This document shows, piece by piece, positions 51,537-61,474 of a stretch of 64,000 bases of DNA. The stretch's first letter is position 1, and each line of letters begins with the position of its first letter. The stretch is from an uncultured Lachnospiraceae bacterium. Lineage in GTDB: Bacteria > Bacillota > Clostridia > Lachnospirales > Lachnospiraceae. The notes beneath the pieces are model-generated. The model worked only from the letters and a program-made list of their open reading frames with translations, was not told where the DNA came from and did not search any database. The stretch spans positions 207,662 to 271,661 of the forward strand of contig CANPUE010000001.1 in assembly GCA_947577185.1 (NCBI GenBank), in the 5' to 3' direction. Position numbers and translations under genes: made by a program.

Positions 51537-52307
51537 TCATCCCTCCACGTTTTTCCGGTAAATGAATCCCAGCCCCTTTAGCGTCAGCTCATCGTCATGC
51601 AGGATCCTTTTCTTACAGTGGGGTACGATACAGCCAGCAAGTCCTCCGGTCGCAACTACCTGCGCCTGATAACCCAGTTCGCCCCAGATCCGATCGATCA
51701 TGCCGTCCAGGCAGGCTGCCTGTCCCAGCACGATGCCGCTCTTCATACATTCTATCGTGTTCCTGCCGATCACTTTTTTAGGCGCTTCCAGGCTGATCTT
51801 AGGCAGCTGGGATGTCCGGTTTACCAGAGAATCCAGCGACACCTTCACGCCCGGCAGGATCATTCCGCCCACGTAATTTTTCTTTTCGTCCACCACGCTG
51901 ATCGTCGTGGCGGTTCCCATATCGATCAGGATAAGCGGTGCGCCGTAACATTGTAATCCCGCTACCGCATTGACGATGAGGTCGGAACCTACCTGTCCCG
52001 GATTGTCCATCAGGATATTGAGCCCTGTTTTGACACCCGGCCCGACCAAAATCGGCGAGATATGCAGAAACTTTTCCATCGCGCTCTTTACGATATTATT
52101 AAGCGGCGGCACGACAGACGCGATGATACAGCCCTTGATCTGTCTGTGCCTGATCTGATACAGATCCAAAAGCGCCTTGATCTGTACAACATATTCCAGT
52201 TCCGTCTTGGAAACGTCGGTCGAAACCCGCTCCACAAAATAAACTTTTTCCTGTTCAATGCATCCGATTACAACATTAGTATTCCCAATATCCACTGCAA
52301 GGATCAT
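51537..52307 (-). CDS. coaX: Type III pantothenate kinase
   Basis: Phosphorylates pantothenate in the first step of CoA synthesis. The 256-residue ASKHA-fold protein has MILAVDIGNTNVVIGCIE, SVVPPLNNIV, GPGVKTGLNILMDNPGQVGS, LIDMGTATTISVV and GGMILPGVKVS, all typical of CoaX. coaBC follows. A terminator separates it from the upstream transporter gene, so it may have its own promoter. Confidence 0.95.
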   Translation of the reverse strand: MILAVDIGNTNVVIGCIEQEKVYFVERVSTDVSKTELEYVVQIKALLDLYQIRHRQIKGCIIASVVPPLNNIVKSAMEKFLHISPILVGPGVKTGLNILMDNPGQVGSDLIVNAVAGLQCYGAPLILIDMGTATTISVVDEKKNYVGGMILPGVKVSLDSLVNRTSQLPKISLEAPKKVIGRNTIECMKSGIVLGQAACLDGMIDRIWGELGYQAQVVATGGLAGCIVPHCKKRILHDDELTLKGLGFIYRKNVEG

Positions 52308-52351
52308 CTCTCTACCCCCATGATTTTCTTATCTGTCTTTTTTTGTATTTG

Positions 52352-52409
52352 AAAAACCGGGCGTGTGCCCGAAAACCAAACGCCTTTTCGCCAAGTACAC
52401 ACGCCCCGG
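52352..52409 (-). terminator. Terminator of the ECF S-component gene
   Basis: CCGGGGCGTGTG and CACACGCCCGG flank a 34-nt loop and are followed by TTTTTC on the minus strand, about 17 bp after the stop codon. Confidence 0.7.
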
Positions 52410-52425
52410 ATCACTTTATGAAGTT

Positions 52426-53253
52426 TTATGCCCGGATCGGTTTGACCCGGTTGAGCGCAATACCCACGCCCGCTACGATGATCGCCGCGACAACGGCTTC
52501 CACGATGCCGTTAAAGCTGATGATCCCCATGATCGTATCAAACACCGCTTCTCCGGCGATGCCGAGCGCCTGCGCATATGCGTCCTTATACAAAATGAAA
52601 ATACCGCTCATGACAAACAGCGTATTGGTAAACGCCCCTGCCAGCCCCGCATAAGCGAGTGCAATATTTGTCTGGTTACTCTTGCGTGCGGCTATCGTCA
52701 GTGTCCCAAACAGGATCACGCCTGCCGCAATGCCTGTGATCAGGCTGGCTGTATTTACCGCTGCGCTCTCCATCTTATCCTGAAGCATACGGCCAAGAAA
52801 CAGGTCCACCGAGACAAAAAGAATAAAAGACGCTGCCGCATTCACGACTATGCGCCATACTTTCTGTTCGTTTTTTAACAGCCTGTGGATCAGCAGATAC
52901 ACAAAATACGGAACCACACCGACCAGGATTCTCGGCACGAAACAGATGTAAAGGCTCTTGAAGATACCGGATACTCCGACCACATTCGCCGCCAGTACCG
53001 GCGAGAATACAAAAGCCGACGGCGTGACCGCCTTAAACGTGTTGTTGATAAAACTTGTGAAACCAAATGCGAATCCCAAGAATGCACCTTTCTTTGGTCC
53101 CAGAAATAGCGCTCCGAGGATGACCGGGATATGGATGATCGTCGCGTTGATGACAACAAGCGGGATGTATCCCAGCGGTGTGAATGCCATTATGATAATA
53201 ATGGCGGTGAACAGTGCTGTCAGCACCAGTTCATAGGTTTTTTCATTTTTCAT
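52426..53253 (-). CDS. ECF transporter S component, probably for pantothenate
   Basis: A 275-residue membrane protein with six or more helices: ELVLTALFTAIIIIMAFTPL, LGYIPLVVINATIIHIPVI, LGALFLGPKKGAFLGFAFG, and later GLAGAFTNTLFVMSGIFILY and VEAVVAAIIVAGVGIAL. Helix 1 with the small-residue pattern for EcfT contact is present. Adjacent coaX and coaBC point to pantothenate (PanT type), but the substrate is inferred from context only. ATG 53253 follows AGGAGG. It is monocistronic, with its own promoter and terminator. Confidence 0.85.
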   Translation of the reverse strand: MKNEKTYELVLTALFTAIIIIMAFTPLGYIPLVVINATIIHIPVILGALFLGPKKGAFLGFAFGFTSFINNTFKAVTPSAFVFSPVLAANVVGVSGIFKSLYICFVPRILVGVVPYFVYLLIHRLLKNEQKVWRIVVNAAASFILFVSVDLFLGRMLQDKMESAAVNTASLITGIAAGVILFGTLTIAARKSNQTNIALAYAGLAGAFTNTLFVMSGIFILYKDAYAQALGIAGEAVFDTIMGIISFNGIVEAVVAAIIVAGVGIALNRVKPIRA

Positions 53254-53304
53254 GGTACGTTTCCTCCTGTTATTATTCTCGTAAATGAGATACAATACGG
53301 TGTA

Positions 53305-53333
53305 ATCATACCACATTGATATTTTTTTGACAA
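53305..53333 (-). promoter_or_regulatory. Promoter of the ECF S-component gene
   Basis: TTGTCA (53333-53328), exactly 17 bp, then TATGAT (53310-53305). Confidence 0.75.
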
Positions 53334-53358
53334 TACAGAAACGTCAAAACTTTTCCGC

Positions 53359-54087
53359 TCAAATTTTTTTGTAAAAACAGATCAGGCTCTTTACCACACA
53401 GTATACGACACCATATAGAAAAAGCGCCGCAAAATATCCGGTCAGCCGCGCAGGCAACGCATCCTGTGTGCCCATATAGACAGATGCCGCCCCCTCCACC
53501 GGCGGAAGCACCCAAAAAAGTGCCCTCAAAAACGGAATTTCTCTGACGAGCGGTCCTCTGATCACACTAAGCAGCACAAAAAGCGTTGTGAGCAGACTCG
53601 CGCACTTCCTCTCCGGAATGACAACCGGATGCAGCAGGCCCCCAAGCGCCCCGCCGGCAAAAGAACAGGCCGGAAACAACAAGAGTGCGGCAAGCAGGTC
53701 AGAAACCTCTGCCGCTCTGTCAAAAAACATGCCGCCATGCAGCAGCCACTGTACGCCGGGAATCAGAATGCCAAAACCAGACAGCAGGACGGCGGCAGCC
53801 GCCAGGGCAACGCTTTTGCCCGCGTAATAAATCAGTCCGCTCTTTACCCGCAGAAAAAGAATCTGCTCCATAACAGTGTCTTCGCCGGAAGGAAACGTAT
53901 ACCCGGCCCATGCCATGACGCCAAAAAGCAAAAAACAGGTCAGGGCAAAGCTGCTCTCTATGCTGACCGGCCGGGAAGAATACAGGACAGCCAGAAAAAC
54001 GACGGTCACGATAAACGGCATGACAAACCGACTGCTCTTAAAATAGACTCTGAGCTGATAATTTGAAAGTTCCACGATCCTTTTCAT
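53359..54087 (-). CDS. ABC-2 type membrane protein
   Basis: A 242-residue polytopic protein. It starts MKRIVELSNYQLRVYFKSSR and has about six helices, among them FVMPFIVTVVFLAVLYSS, GKSVALAAAAVLLSGFGILI, LLAALLLFPACSFAGGALGG and FAALFLYGVVYCVVKSL. ATG 54087 follows GGGAGG and overlaps the ATPase stop by 4 bp. It forms a simple ABC transporter with that gene. The substrate is unknown. Confidence 0.82.
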   Translation of the reverse strand: MKRIVELSNYQLRVYFKSSRFVMPFIVTVVFLAVLYSSRPVSIESSFALTCFLLFGVMAWAGYTFPSGEDTVMEQILFLRVKSGLIYYAGKSVALAAAAVLLSGFGILIPGVQWLLHGGMFFDRAAEVSDLLAALLLFPACSFAGGALGGLLHPVVIPERKCASLLTTLFVLLSVIRGPLVREIPFLRALFWVLPPVEGAASVYMGTQDALPARLTGYFAALFLYGVVYCVVKSLICFYKKI

Positions 54088-54887
54088 GTATCCTCCCGCT
54101 CCATCCCTCTTATTTTCCATCCCTGAGAAAGCAGTTTCGGCAGCAGCCCGTCGCATTCCGCTTCTGCCAGTCTGAGCTTATGATAACGTCCCTGCCGCGT
54201 CATGCCCTCCGGCTCCTTTTCCGTACCGTTTCCTTCCAACAGTACCCTGTAAAAAGGTGTTTCCTGCGGCACATACACAGCAAGCAGCCCGTCTTTTATC
54301 GTGTACGCCTTCTGCGCAACCGCATGTACGAGTTTCAGCTCATGGGCGGCCAGAAACACCGTGACCCCTTCCTCCTGTAACTGATTCACCTTCTTTATAA
54401 ATACACTCTGCGATGCCGCATCCTGACCGGATAATGGTTCATCCAGCAGCAGGACATCCGGCCTTTTCAGGATTGCCTGGATCACCCCCACCTTCTGCAG
54501 CGTCCCTTTCGATAACGACTGCATCGGGGAATCCAGCAGTTCCTCCAGAAAGAAATCCTCCGAAAGCATCCGTATCCTGTGCACGGCCTCGTCCTGCCGC
54601 ATCCCGCTGAGCGCTCCCATCCGCAGCAGATATTCTCTTGCGCTGAGCGAGACAGGCGGAAATTTCTCGGGAATATAATGAAAAAGAAGCGGACTGTGAT
54701 AGATGACCTTCCCTGCCGTCGGTCTCACCAGCTTTGCAATGACCTTTAGGATCGTACTTTTGCCGCAGCCGTTATGTCCGACAAAAGCAAGTGCGTCGCC
54801 TCTGCAGATCGTATGGCAGATCCCGCGCAGAACGGTCCGTCCGCCATACCGCTTCGTAATATGATCTAATGTAATGATCTCTGTCAT
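54084..54887 (-). CDS. ABC transporter ATP-binding protein
   Basis: A 267-residue ATPase with Walker A FVGHNGCGKSTILKVIAKLV, signature SLSKGTLQKVGVIQAIL (LSKG instead of LSGG, common in ABC-2 systems), Walker B DVLLLDEPLSGQDA and H-loop AAHELK. An extra C-terminal part (about 205-267) follows the ATPase core. It is coupled to the membrane protein by ATGA and preceded by the cardiolipin synthase gene 20 bp away. Confidence 0.9.
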   Translation of the reverse strand: MTEIITLDHITKRYGGRTVLRGICHTICRGDALAFVGHNGCGKSTILKVIAKLVRPTAGKVIYHSPLLFHYIPEKFPPVSLSAREYLLRMGALSGMRQDEAVHRIRMLSEDFFLEELLDSPMQSLSKGTLQKVGVIQAILKRPDVLLLDEPLSGQDAASQSVFIKKVNQLQEEGVTVFLAAHELKLVHAVAQKAYTIKDGLLAVYVPQETPFYRVLLEGNGTEKEPEGMTRQGRYHKLRLAEAECDGLLPKLLSQGWKIRGMEREDT

Positions 54888-54907
54888 GGCAGTTTCCTCC
54901 TGCTTCT

Positions 54908-56485
54908 TTACAGAAGCGGCGCGACAGCTTTCATAAGACGTCCCGTCAGTTTCAGGAACAGCTTTTCTTTACGCACGCTTTCCTTTGTCACCTGCCTGCT
55001 GACTGCAATCGCTGCCTGGAAATCCTTCTCGATCTGAGGAATACAGTCCGTCTCATACAGGTAGGTCGCGCATTCAAAATGGTGATACAGGCTGCGGTAA
55101 TCCAGATTGATCGTGCCGACCACCGCCTCCCTGTCGTCACTGACACACACTTTCGCATGGACAAAGCCGGGCGTATATTCATAGATCCTGACCCCGGACT
55201 GTAACAGCGAGGCATAGTGCGTTTTAGCCAGCGACCAGGCGATCCGCTTATCGGGAATACCGGGCAGAAGCAGCGCGACTTCCACGCCGCGCTCCGCCGC
55301 AAACTTTAAAGCCGTCTCCAGCTCACCGTCCAGAATCAGATAAGGTGTCATGATGTGCACATACTCCAGAGAACGGTTGAGGATGTCCATGTAGACCAGT
55401 TCTCCCAGCTTATCGTTATCGAGCGGACAGTCCCCATAAGGGATCACAAAACCTTTTGCCGTTTCGTCCGGCATCGATGGATAGGCCAGAAAACGTTCGT
55501 ATTCTTCCTGTCTCTCTCCGATCCCCCACATCTGTAAGAACATCAGTGTGAAACTTTTGACCGCCTCGCCCCTGATCATGACTGCCGTGTCTTTCCAGTG
55601 CCCGAACTTGGCTTTCTGATTAATGTACTCATCCGCCAGATTCACACCGCCGTTAAACGCCGTATGCCCGTCAATCACCAGAATCTTCCTGTGGTCGCGG
55701 TAATTGTAATGTGTGGAGACAAACGGTGTCACGGGTGAAAACATCTTGCACTGAATTCCCAATGCCTTCAGCCGTTTCGGATAGTCATGCGGCAGCAGGG
55801 CAAATTCGCAGAAGCCGTCATACATCACACGCACATCCACACCCTCTTTGGCTTTCCTGGCCAGGATTTCCAAAATCCTGCCCCACATGACGCCCTCATC
55901 CACGATGAAATATTCCATGAAGATAAAATGTTCCGCCGCCTCAAGCTGCCTGAGCATCTCCTCGAATTTATCTTCCCCCAGCGGAAAGTATGTGACAGCC
56001 GTCTTATCATATACCGGATGACAGCCGCTCCTGTGCATATAATGGGCCAGCGACGCCGCTCCCCTGTTCTTTTCGGAAAACTTCTTCCACACATCCTCAT
56101 CCTGCGGAATGATCTCTTTTGTGCCTGAGATGATCTGGTTCATCCGCTCCTTCAATGCCCTGTGTCCGAACTCGCTCTGCGTATAGGCAAATAAGAGCAC
56201 GCCAAACACCGGCAGGAGCATGATGACAATCAGCCACGTGATCTTGGCCGTAGGATTGATGCTGCTGTTCAAAAGGCAGATCACCATGATAAAAGTGAAT
56301 ACGACCGCCCCGCCGAAAATATGCGGCAGAAATTCTTCAAACCGCTGAAAGATCCCAAACAGGAACAGAATCTGTACGATCAGCAGCAGCAGGATCAGCC
56401 CGAAACGGCTGAAAATCGCATGAAGAATCCCCTTCTGTCCCCTTTTTAAAAGTGTTAGTCCTTTATTTTTATAGTCCGTGTGCAT
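54908..56485 (-). CDS. cls: Cardiolipin synthase (phospholipase D family)
   Basis: Joins two phosphatidylglycerols to cardiolipin at the membrane. The 525-residue protein has two or three N-terminal helices (LILLLLIVQILFLFGIF, IFGGAVVFTFIMVICLL, ITWLIVIMLLPVFGVLLFA) and two HKD motifs, HYNYRDHRKILVIDGHTAFN and FVHAKVCVSDDREAVVGTIN followed by LDYRSLYHHFE. The ABC-2 genes follow closely and may be cotranscribed. The 390-bp gap upstream (56486-56875) contains no gene; it holds the promoter of the next operon. Confidence 0.94.
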   Translation of the reverse strand: MHTDYKNKGLTLLKRGQKGILHAIFSRFGLILLLLIVQILFLFGIFQRFEEFLPHIFGGAVVFTFIMVICLLNSSINPTAKITWLIVIMLLPVFGVLLFAYTQSEFGHRALKERMNQIISGTKEIIPQDEDVWKKFSEKNRGAASLAHYMHRSGCHPVYDKTAVTYFPLGEDKFEEMLRQLEAAEHFIFMEYFIVDEGVMWGRILEILARKAKEGVDVRVMYDGFCEFALLPHDYPKRLKALGIQCKMFSPVTPFVSTHYNYRDHRKILVIDGHTAFNGGVNLADEYINQKAKFGHWKDTAVMIRGEAVKSFTLMFLQMWGIGERQEEYERFLAYPSMPDETAKGFVIPYGDCPLDNDKLGELVYMDILNRSLEYVHIMTPYLILDGELETALKFAAERGVEVALLLPGIPDKRIAWSLAKTHYASLLQSGVRIYEYTPGFVHAKVCVSDDREAVVGTINLDYRSLYHHFECATYLYETDCIPQIEKDFQAAIAVSRQVTKESVRKEKLFLKLTGRLMKAVAPLL

Positions 56486-56793
56486 CCCGTTTCTCCTTTG
56501 TGTGATCTACATCATACACCGTACAGTAACAGTATAGTCAAGATAAATTTATTCTATTTTTATCCTACCACAGCAATGCCGTAATGTCACCTCACAAAGT
56601 CTGCCCGCGCACACGCCTGCATATTCTTCCCTCAAACAGGCCGCCAACCGCGTCTTTCAAAAAAGCGTACCGTGGAAAAAAACAGCGCCGGAAACTATTA
56701 TGGTAAAACAGCTCAAAAACCTTCCAAAATAACCAAAAAAACTATTAAAATTCACATATCTTATTCTTCTGTTTTAGTCTATACTCAAAGCTA

Positions 56794-56822
56794 TTGATAC
56801 GCCGTTTTTCCCGCGGTATGAT
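56794..56822 (+). promoter_or_regulatory. Promoter of the heterodimeric ABC exporter
   Basis: TTGATA (56794-56799), exactly 17 bp, then TATGAT (56817-56822), with a start site near 56829 and the ribosome binding site GGAGG just before ATG 56876. Confidence 0.75.
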
Positions 56823-56875
56823 CCACGAAAGATCCCCCGCATGCGGCAGAACAAATGTGACTGGAGGTTTCTTTT

Positions 56876-58669
56876 ATGACTGCCATGAAATGGTTTTATT
56901 CTTTTTTGAAAAAACATACCAGAGGTATGGTCTTAGGCCTGCTTCTGGTCACGGTGATCTCTGTGCTGGCGATCGTCAAGCCCGTCGTCTCGGGAACGAT
57001 CGTGGACGATGTCATCATCGCCGGACGCTTCAGCCTGCTGCCCCGGCTCATCGCCCTGCTCATCTTTATCACCATCCTCAGGGGCGGGCTCCGCTATCTC
57101 TCACAGGTCATTTTTGAGACCTGTTCGCAGGACGTGCTTTTTGCCATGCGGGATACGGTATACCGAAAACTTCTTCAGGAAGACTTTGATTTCTACAACA
57201 AAAAAAGGACGGGCGATCTGCTCAGCCGCCAGACCGGCGATATGGACGCGATCAGACATTTTATCGCCTTTGTCATCTATCAGGTTTACGAAAATGTATT
57301 CCTGTTTTTCTTTGCGCTAATCATGATCTTTACCGTAAAGTGGCAGCTTGCGCTCTGCATGTGCGCAGTGCTTCCCTTTACCCTGCTTGTCACATTGAGC
57401 CAGCGGAAAAACGGACGTCCCCGTTTCCAGAAGATCAGGGAACAGTTCTCCTCCCTGAATACTTTTGTGCAGGAAAATATCAGCGGCAACCGCGTCGTCA
57501 AAGCATTTTCCAAAGAAGATTACGAAATCAGCAAATTTAATAAAGAAAACGATGCCTACCGGGACGCGGAACTGGCGGCGGCAGAGATCTGGACGAAATA
57601 TGTTCCGTTATTTGAGTTTCTGTCCAACATGCTCACGATCATATTGATGCTCATCGGCAGTATCATGGTCATCCGCGGTTCCATGACACTCGGAAACTAT
57701 GTCACGATCAACGGTTATCTCTGGATGCTGACCAATCCGCTGCGGCAGATCGGCTGGCGGATCAATGACATCCAGCGTTTCACTACCTCTGTCGAAAAGA
57801 TTTATGCGACCTATAGCGAAGAACCGAAAGTAAAGCACCCTGACAGTGCGATTCCCTGTAAGCGGTTAAAAGGCGATGTCACCTTCCGCAATGTCTCCTA
57901 CAGCGCCGATGATGAGGACATCATACATAACATCAACTTTACGGTGAAAAGCGGACAGACGGTCGGCATCCTCGGTTCTACCGGTTCCGGCAAGTCGACG
58001 ATCATGAATCTGCTGTGCCGTTTCTATGATGTGACCGACGGAGAGGTTCTCGTAGACGGTCAGGATGTCAGGAACCTTGACCTGTATAACCTGCGGCAGA
58101 ATATCGGCATGGCCATGCAGGATGTCTTTCTGTTTTCTGACACCGTGGAAGGCAATATTGCCTACAGCAGGCCCGACTGTCCGTTTGAAGCAGTGCAGAA
58201 AGCCGCCGTGATGGCGGATGCGGACCATTTCATCCGGGAAATGCCCGATGGCTATGATACGATCGTAGGAGAACGCGGCGTCGGTCTTTCCGGCGGCCAG
58301 AAACAACGTATCTCCCTGGCGAGGGCGCTGTTAAAAGAACCTTCGATCCTGATTCTGGACGATACGACCTCCGCTGTGGATATGGAAACGGAAAGTTATA
58401 TCCAGAAGCAGCTTCATACGATCGGCCGCAAATGTACGATCTTCATCGTCGCCTACCGCATCTCTTCCATTAAAGATGCTGATCTGATCCTCGTACTCAA
58501 TAACGGACGCATCGTGGAACAGGGCACACATGAAGAACTTTTGAAAAATAAAGGGTACTATGCAACTGTCTTCCGTCACCAGTACGGAGAATTTGAAACT
58601 TACGAAGAGATTCTCAACACGACAGACCAGAAAAGTTCACGCGCCAAAAGCAGCGCAGAAATGAGGTGA
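56876..58669 (+). CDS. ABC exporter subunit A (degenerate ATPase site)
   Basis: A 597-residue half-transporter with six N-terminal helices and an ATPase. Walker A is ILGSTGSGKSTIMNLLC, signature GVGLSGGQKQRISLARALL, Walker B SILILDDTTSAVDME with Asp where active ATPases have the catalytic Glu, and the switch segment FIVAYRISSIKDAD with Tyr in place of the H-loop His. These two changes mark the non-catalytic half of heterodimeric multidrug-type exporters. It is followed after 4 bp by the partner gene. Confidence 0.93.
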   Translation: MTAMKWFYSFLKKHTRGMVLGLLLVTVISVLAIVKPVVSGTIVDDVIIAGRFSLLPRLIALLIFITILRGGLRYLSQVIFETCSQDVLFAMRDTVYRKLLQEDFDFYNKKRTGDLLSRQTGDMDAIRHFIAFVIYQVYENVFLFFFALIMIFTVKWQLALCMCAVLPFTLLVTLSQRKNGRPRFQKIREQFSSLNTFVQENISGNRVVKAFSKEDYEISKFNKENDAYRDAELAAAEIWTKYVPLFEFLSNMLTIILMLIGSIMVIRGSMTLGNYVTINGYLWMLTNPLRQIGWRINDIQRFTTSVEKIYATYSEEPKVKHPDSAIPCKRLKGDVTFRNVSYSADDEDIIHNINFTVKSGQTVGILGSTGSGKSTIMNLLCRFYDVTDGEVLVDGQDVRNLDLYNLRQNIGMAMQDVFLFSDTVEGNIAYSRPDCPFEAVQKAAVMADADHFIREMPDGYDTIVGERGVGLSGGQKQRISLARALLKEPSILILDDTTSAVDMETESYIQKQLHTIGRKCTIFIVAYRISSIKDADLILVLNNGRIVEQGTHEELLKNKGYYATVFRHQYGEFETYEEILNTTDQKSSRAKSSAEMR

Positions 58670-58673
58670 TACT

Positions 58674-60494
58674 ATGGCACGAAATAAATACGATATGGAT
58701 GAGATCATGGAAGACAAATTCGACTTAAACCAGTTGAAACGTCTCTTCCATTATGTAAAACCCTACCGGGGCCAGCTTGCACTCGCACTGTTTTTAATGC
58801 TGTCTTCCTCCGCGCTTACCATGCTTTTCCCTGTCTTTATCAGCGAAATCATGGACACCTTTATCCCTGCCAAAAACATAAGGGCGATCGTTATCCTCAC
58901 CCTTTTGTCACTGGTGATCATTTTGTACACCTGCATCTGTATCCGCTTCAAGATACGCATCACAAGCCGGATCGGGCAGACGATTGTGCACCAGCTGCGG
59001 TCGGATCTGTTCTGCCATCTGCAGGAACTGCCGTTTTCCTATTATGACGAGCGCCCTCACGGCAAGATCCAGGTCCGCGTCGTGAATTATGTAAACAGCC
59101 TGAGTGATCTGCTCTCTAACGGTATCATCAACACGATCACTGACCTGTGCAACCTGATTTTTATCGTGCTGTTCATGCTGATCCTCCACGTAAGGCTCAC
59201 GCTGATCTGCCTGTGCGGCCTGCCTGTTCTCGCCGCCGTCATCGTTTTTGTCAAGAAACGCCAAAGACGCGCCTGGCAGATCCAGAGCAACAAGCAGTCG
59301 AATCTGACCGCCTATATCGCAGAGAGCATCAACGGCATCCGGGTCACGCAGTCCTTCGTCCGCGAACAGGAAAACACCTCCATTTTTAACCGTTTAAGCG
59401 ACAGCTACCGCGGTGCGTGGATGCGGGCTGTCAAATACAATTTCCTCATGTGGCCCTGCATCGATTCGATCTCCACAGTGACGACCGCTTTTATTTATGT
59501 CGTCGGCATCGGCTGGATCTCCGGGGAACTTTACGGCGTGACCATCGGCGTCCTGATCGCCTTTACTTCTTATATTTCGAGGTTTTGGGAACCGATCAAT
59601 ACGCTCGCCTCTTTTTATAATTCCCTGTTGACGGCGATCGCTTACCTCGAACGTATTTTCGAGACAATCGATACGCCCGTGAACGTAAAGGATGTGGACG
59701 GCGCTGCACCGATGCCGCCGATCGTGGGAAAAGTCGAATTTAAAGACGTATGTTTCAGCTACGAAGACGGCGTACAGATCTTAAACAAAGTAAATTTCAC
59801 GGCGAATCCGGGTGATACCTACGCCATCGTAGGCCCCACCGGCGCCGGAAAATCGACGATCGTCAATCTGATCTGCCGCTTTTACAACGTAGATTCCGGA
59901 CAGATCCTGATCGACGGCACCGATATCTCACAGACGACGTTGAAATCGCTCCGAAAACAGATGGGCATCATGATGCAGGACAGCTTTATCTTCTCCGGCA
60001 CGATTATGGACAATATCCGTTACGGCAATCTGAATGCAACCGAAGAAGAAGTGATCGCCGCCGCCAAAACCGTCTGCGCACACGACTTCATTATGGAGAT
60101 GGAAAACGGCTATGAGACACAGGTCAATGAGCGCGGAAGCCGCCTCTCGGCCGGACAGCGCCAGCTGATCAGCTTCGCAAGGGCGCTGTTGGAAAACCCC
60201 GCGATCCTGATTCTGGACGAAGCGACCTCAAGCATTGACACGGAAACGGAGATCCTTCTGCAAAAAGGCTTAAACCGCCTGCTCGAAGGCCGTACCTCCT
60301 TCATCATTGCCCACAGGCTCTCCACCATCAAGAACGCGAACTGTATCATGTATGTCGATAAGGGTAATATCTTAGAATACGGTACACATGATGAACTGCT
60401 TGCACTAAAAGGTGAGTACTACAGCCTCTTTCTCTCACAGTATGATTTTCTGAAAAATAAAAAGAAGGAAGAAATTAATAAAACGCAAAGATAA
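58674..60494 (+). CDS. ABC exporter subunit B (catalytic site intact)
   Basis: A 606-residue half-transporter. Six helices are followed by the ATPase: Walker A IVGPTGAGKSTIVNLIC, signature GSRLSAGQRQLISFARAL, Walker B AILILDEATSSIDTE with the catalytic Glu, and H-loop FIIAHRLSTIKNAN. Paired with subunit A it gives a BmrCD/TM287-288-like heterodimer. The substrate is unknown; drugs, peptides or lipids are typical. An XRE regulator follows 104 bp later. Confidence 0.94.
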   Translation: MARNKYDMDEIMEDKFDLNQLKRLFHYVKPYRGQLALALFLMLSSSALTMLFPVFISEIMDTFIPAKNIRAIVILTLLSLVIILYTCICIRFKIRITSRIGQTIVHQLRSDLFCHLQELPFSYYDERPHGKIQVRVVNYVNSLSDLLSNGIINTITDLCNLIFIVLFMLILHVRLTLICLCGLPVLAAVIVFVKKRQRRAWQIQSNKQSNLTAYIAESINGIRVTQSFVREQENTSIFNRLSDSYRGAWMRAVKYNFLMWPCIDSISTVTTAFIYVVGIGWISGELYGVTIGVLIAFTSYISRFWEPINTLASFYNSLLTAIAYLERIFETIDTPVNVKDVDGAAPMPPIVGKVEFKDVCFSYEDGVQILNKVNFTANPGDTYAIVGPTGAGKSTIVNLICRFYNVDSGQILIDGTDISQTTLKSLRKQMGIMMQDSFIFSGTIMDNIRYGNLNATEEEVIAAAKTVCAHDFIMEMENGYETQVNERGSRLSAGQRQLISFARALLENPAILILDEATSSIDTETEILLQKGLNRLLEGRTSFIIAHRLSTIKNANCIMYVDKGNILEYGTHDELLALKGEYYSLFLSQYDFLKNKKKEEINKTQR

Positions 60495-60598
60495 AACAGA
60501 TCCGCAACCTGATGTTGACAAAGTGCAATTCCTGAAGCATAGAAAGTTACAGCCTGATTTGATAAGATGAACCAGACAAAATCAAGGAGGTCACAGAT

Positions 60599-61381
60599 AT
60601 GACATTTGGAGAAAAACTATTTAAGCTAAGAAAGGAAAAAGGGCTTTCACAGGAAGCGCTTGCCGAACAGATCGGAACAACCAGACAGGCTGTAAGCAAG
60701 TGGGAAAACAATCAGGGATTTCCGGAAACGGATAAATTATTACAATTATCCAATATTTTTGAAATATCCATAGACTCTCTGCTCAAAGATGAAAAATCTT
60801 CTGACTCTGCAAATGAACGGGGCTATTATGTAAGCAAAGAAATGGCAACAGGATACATTGCAAATCAGAAAAAAATAAGCAGCTATATCGGTATGGGATT
60901 TATGTTTTGGGCATTGACCGGGATCCCGTATGTCATGTTGACAGCTCATTTGACATGGCGTTTTCTGGGAATGGCCGTTTTTATAATGGCAGGCATTGCT
61001 TCCTTTATTACAGGCTCATTTTCAGAGCGGCAGGAATATAAAGTTTTAAAAGAAGAACCGCTGATCCTGGACTATGAATATCTGAAAGAACTTTCCAGGA
61101 TGTATCAGGCCAAAAAGAAAATTTATGCCGCACTGTTATTGCCGAGTATCCTTTTGTTTGTCATGGGCATTTTAGCTGTTTCTTTAACTATGAGCGGGGA
61201 ATTTGCCTGGTCCGAATACCATTCATTTGTGTTTTTGGGATTTGCAGCAGGACTTTTCGGTTTTTGTTACTGTGCCGGCGTTATTGACGCTTATGAGCTG
61301 TTACTTAACAACGATCAGTATTCCTCAGGTTTATTCTTTAAAATAAAACGCCGAATAAGAGATAAAATCAATCGTCTTTAG
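60599..61381 (+). CDS. XRE-family regulator with membrane helices
   Basis: A 260-residue protein. The N-terminal HTH (FGEKLFKLRKEKGLSQEALA, EQIGTTRQAVSKWENNQGFP) binds DNA. After a linker come about four membrane segments: YIGMGFMFWALTGIPYVML, FLGMAVFIMAGIASFITG, YAALLLPSILLFVMGILAV and FVFLGFAAGLFGFCYCAGV. AAGGAGG precedes the ATG. Membrane-bound HTH regulators of this build are common beside exporters in Firmicutes. It could sense the state of the membrane or of the ABC exporter, but that is inference. Confidence 0.87.
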   Translation: MTFGEKLFKLRKEKGLSQEALAEQIGTTRQAVSKWENNQGFPETDKLLQLSNIFEISIDSLLKDEKSSDSANERGYYVSKEMATGYIANQKKISSYIGMGFMFWALTGIPYVMLTAHLTWRFLGMAVFIMAGIASFITGSFSERQEYKVLKEEPLILDYEYLKELSRMYQAKKKIYAALLLPSILLFVMGILAVSLTMSGEFAWSEYHSFVFLGFAAGLFGFCYCAGVIDAYELLLNNDQYSSGLFFKIKRRIRDKINRL

Positions 61382-61412
61382 GGACGTGAACTCCTGCATG
61401 ATAAACATACAG

Positions 61413-61456
61413 AAAGACGCATAGAACAGTATCACTGTGATCTATGCGTCTTTTTT
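61413..61456 (+). terminator. Terminator between convergent XRE and GH53 genes
   Basis: AAGACGCATAG and CTATGCGTCTT pair perfectly around an inner ATCACTGTGAT palindrome; six T follow on the plus strand. On the minus strand only TTT follows, so it works best for the XRE gene. Confidence 0.85.
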
Positions 61457-61474
61457 GCGCTCAGAAGAAGGCTC

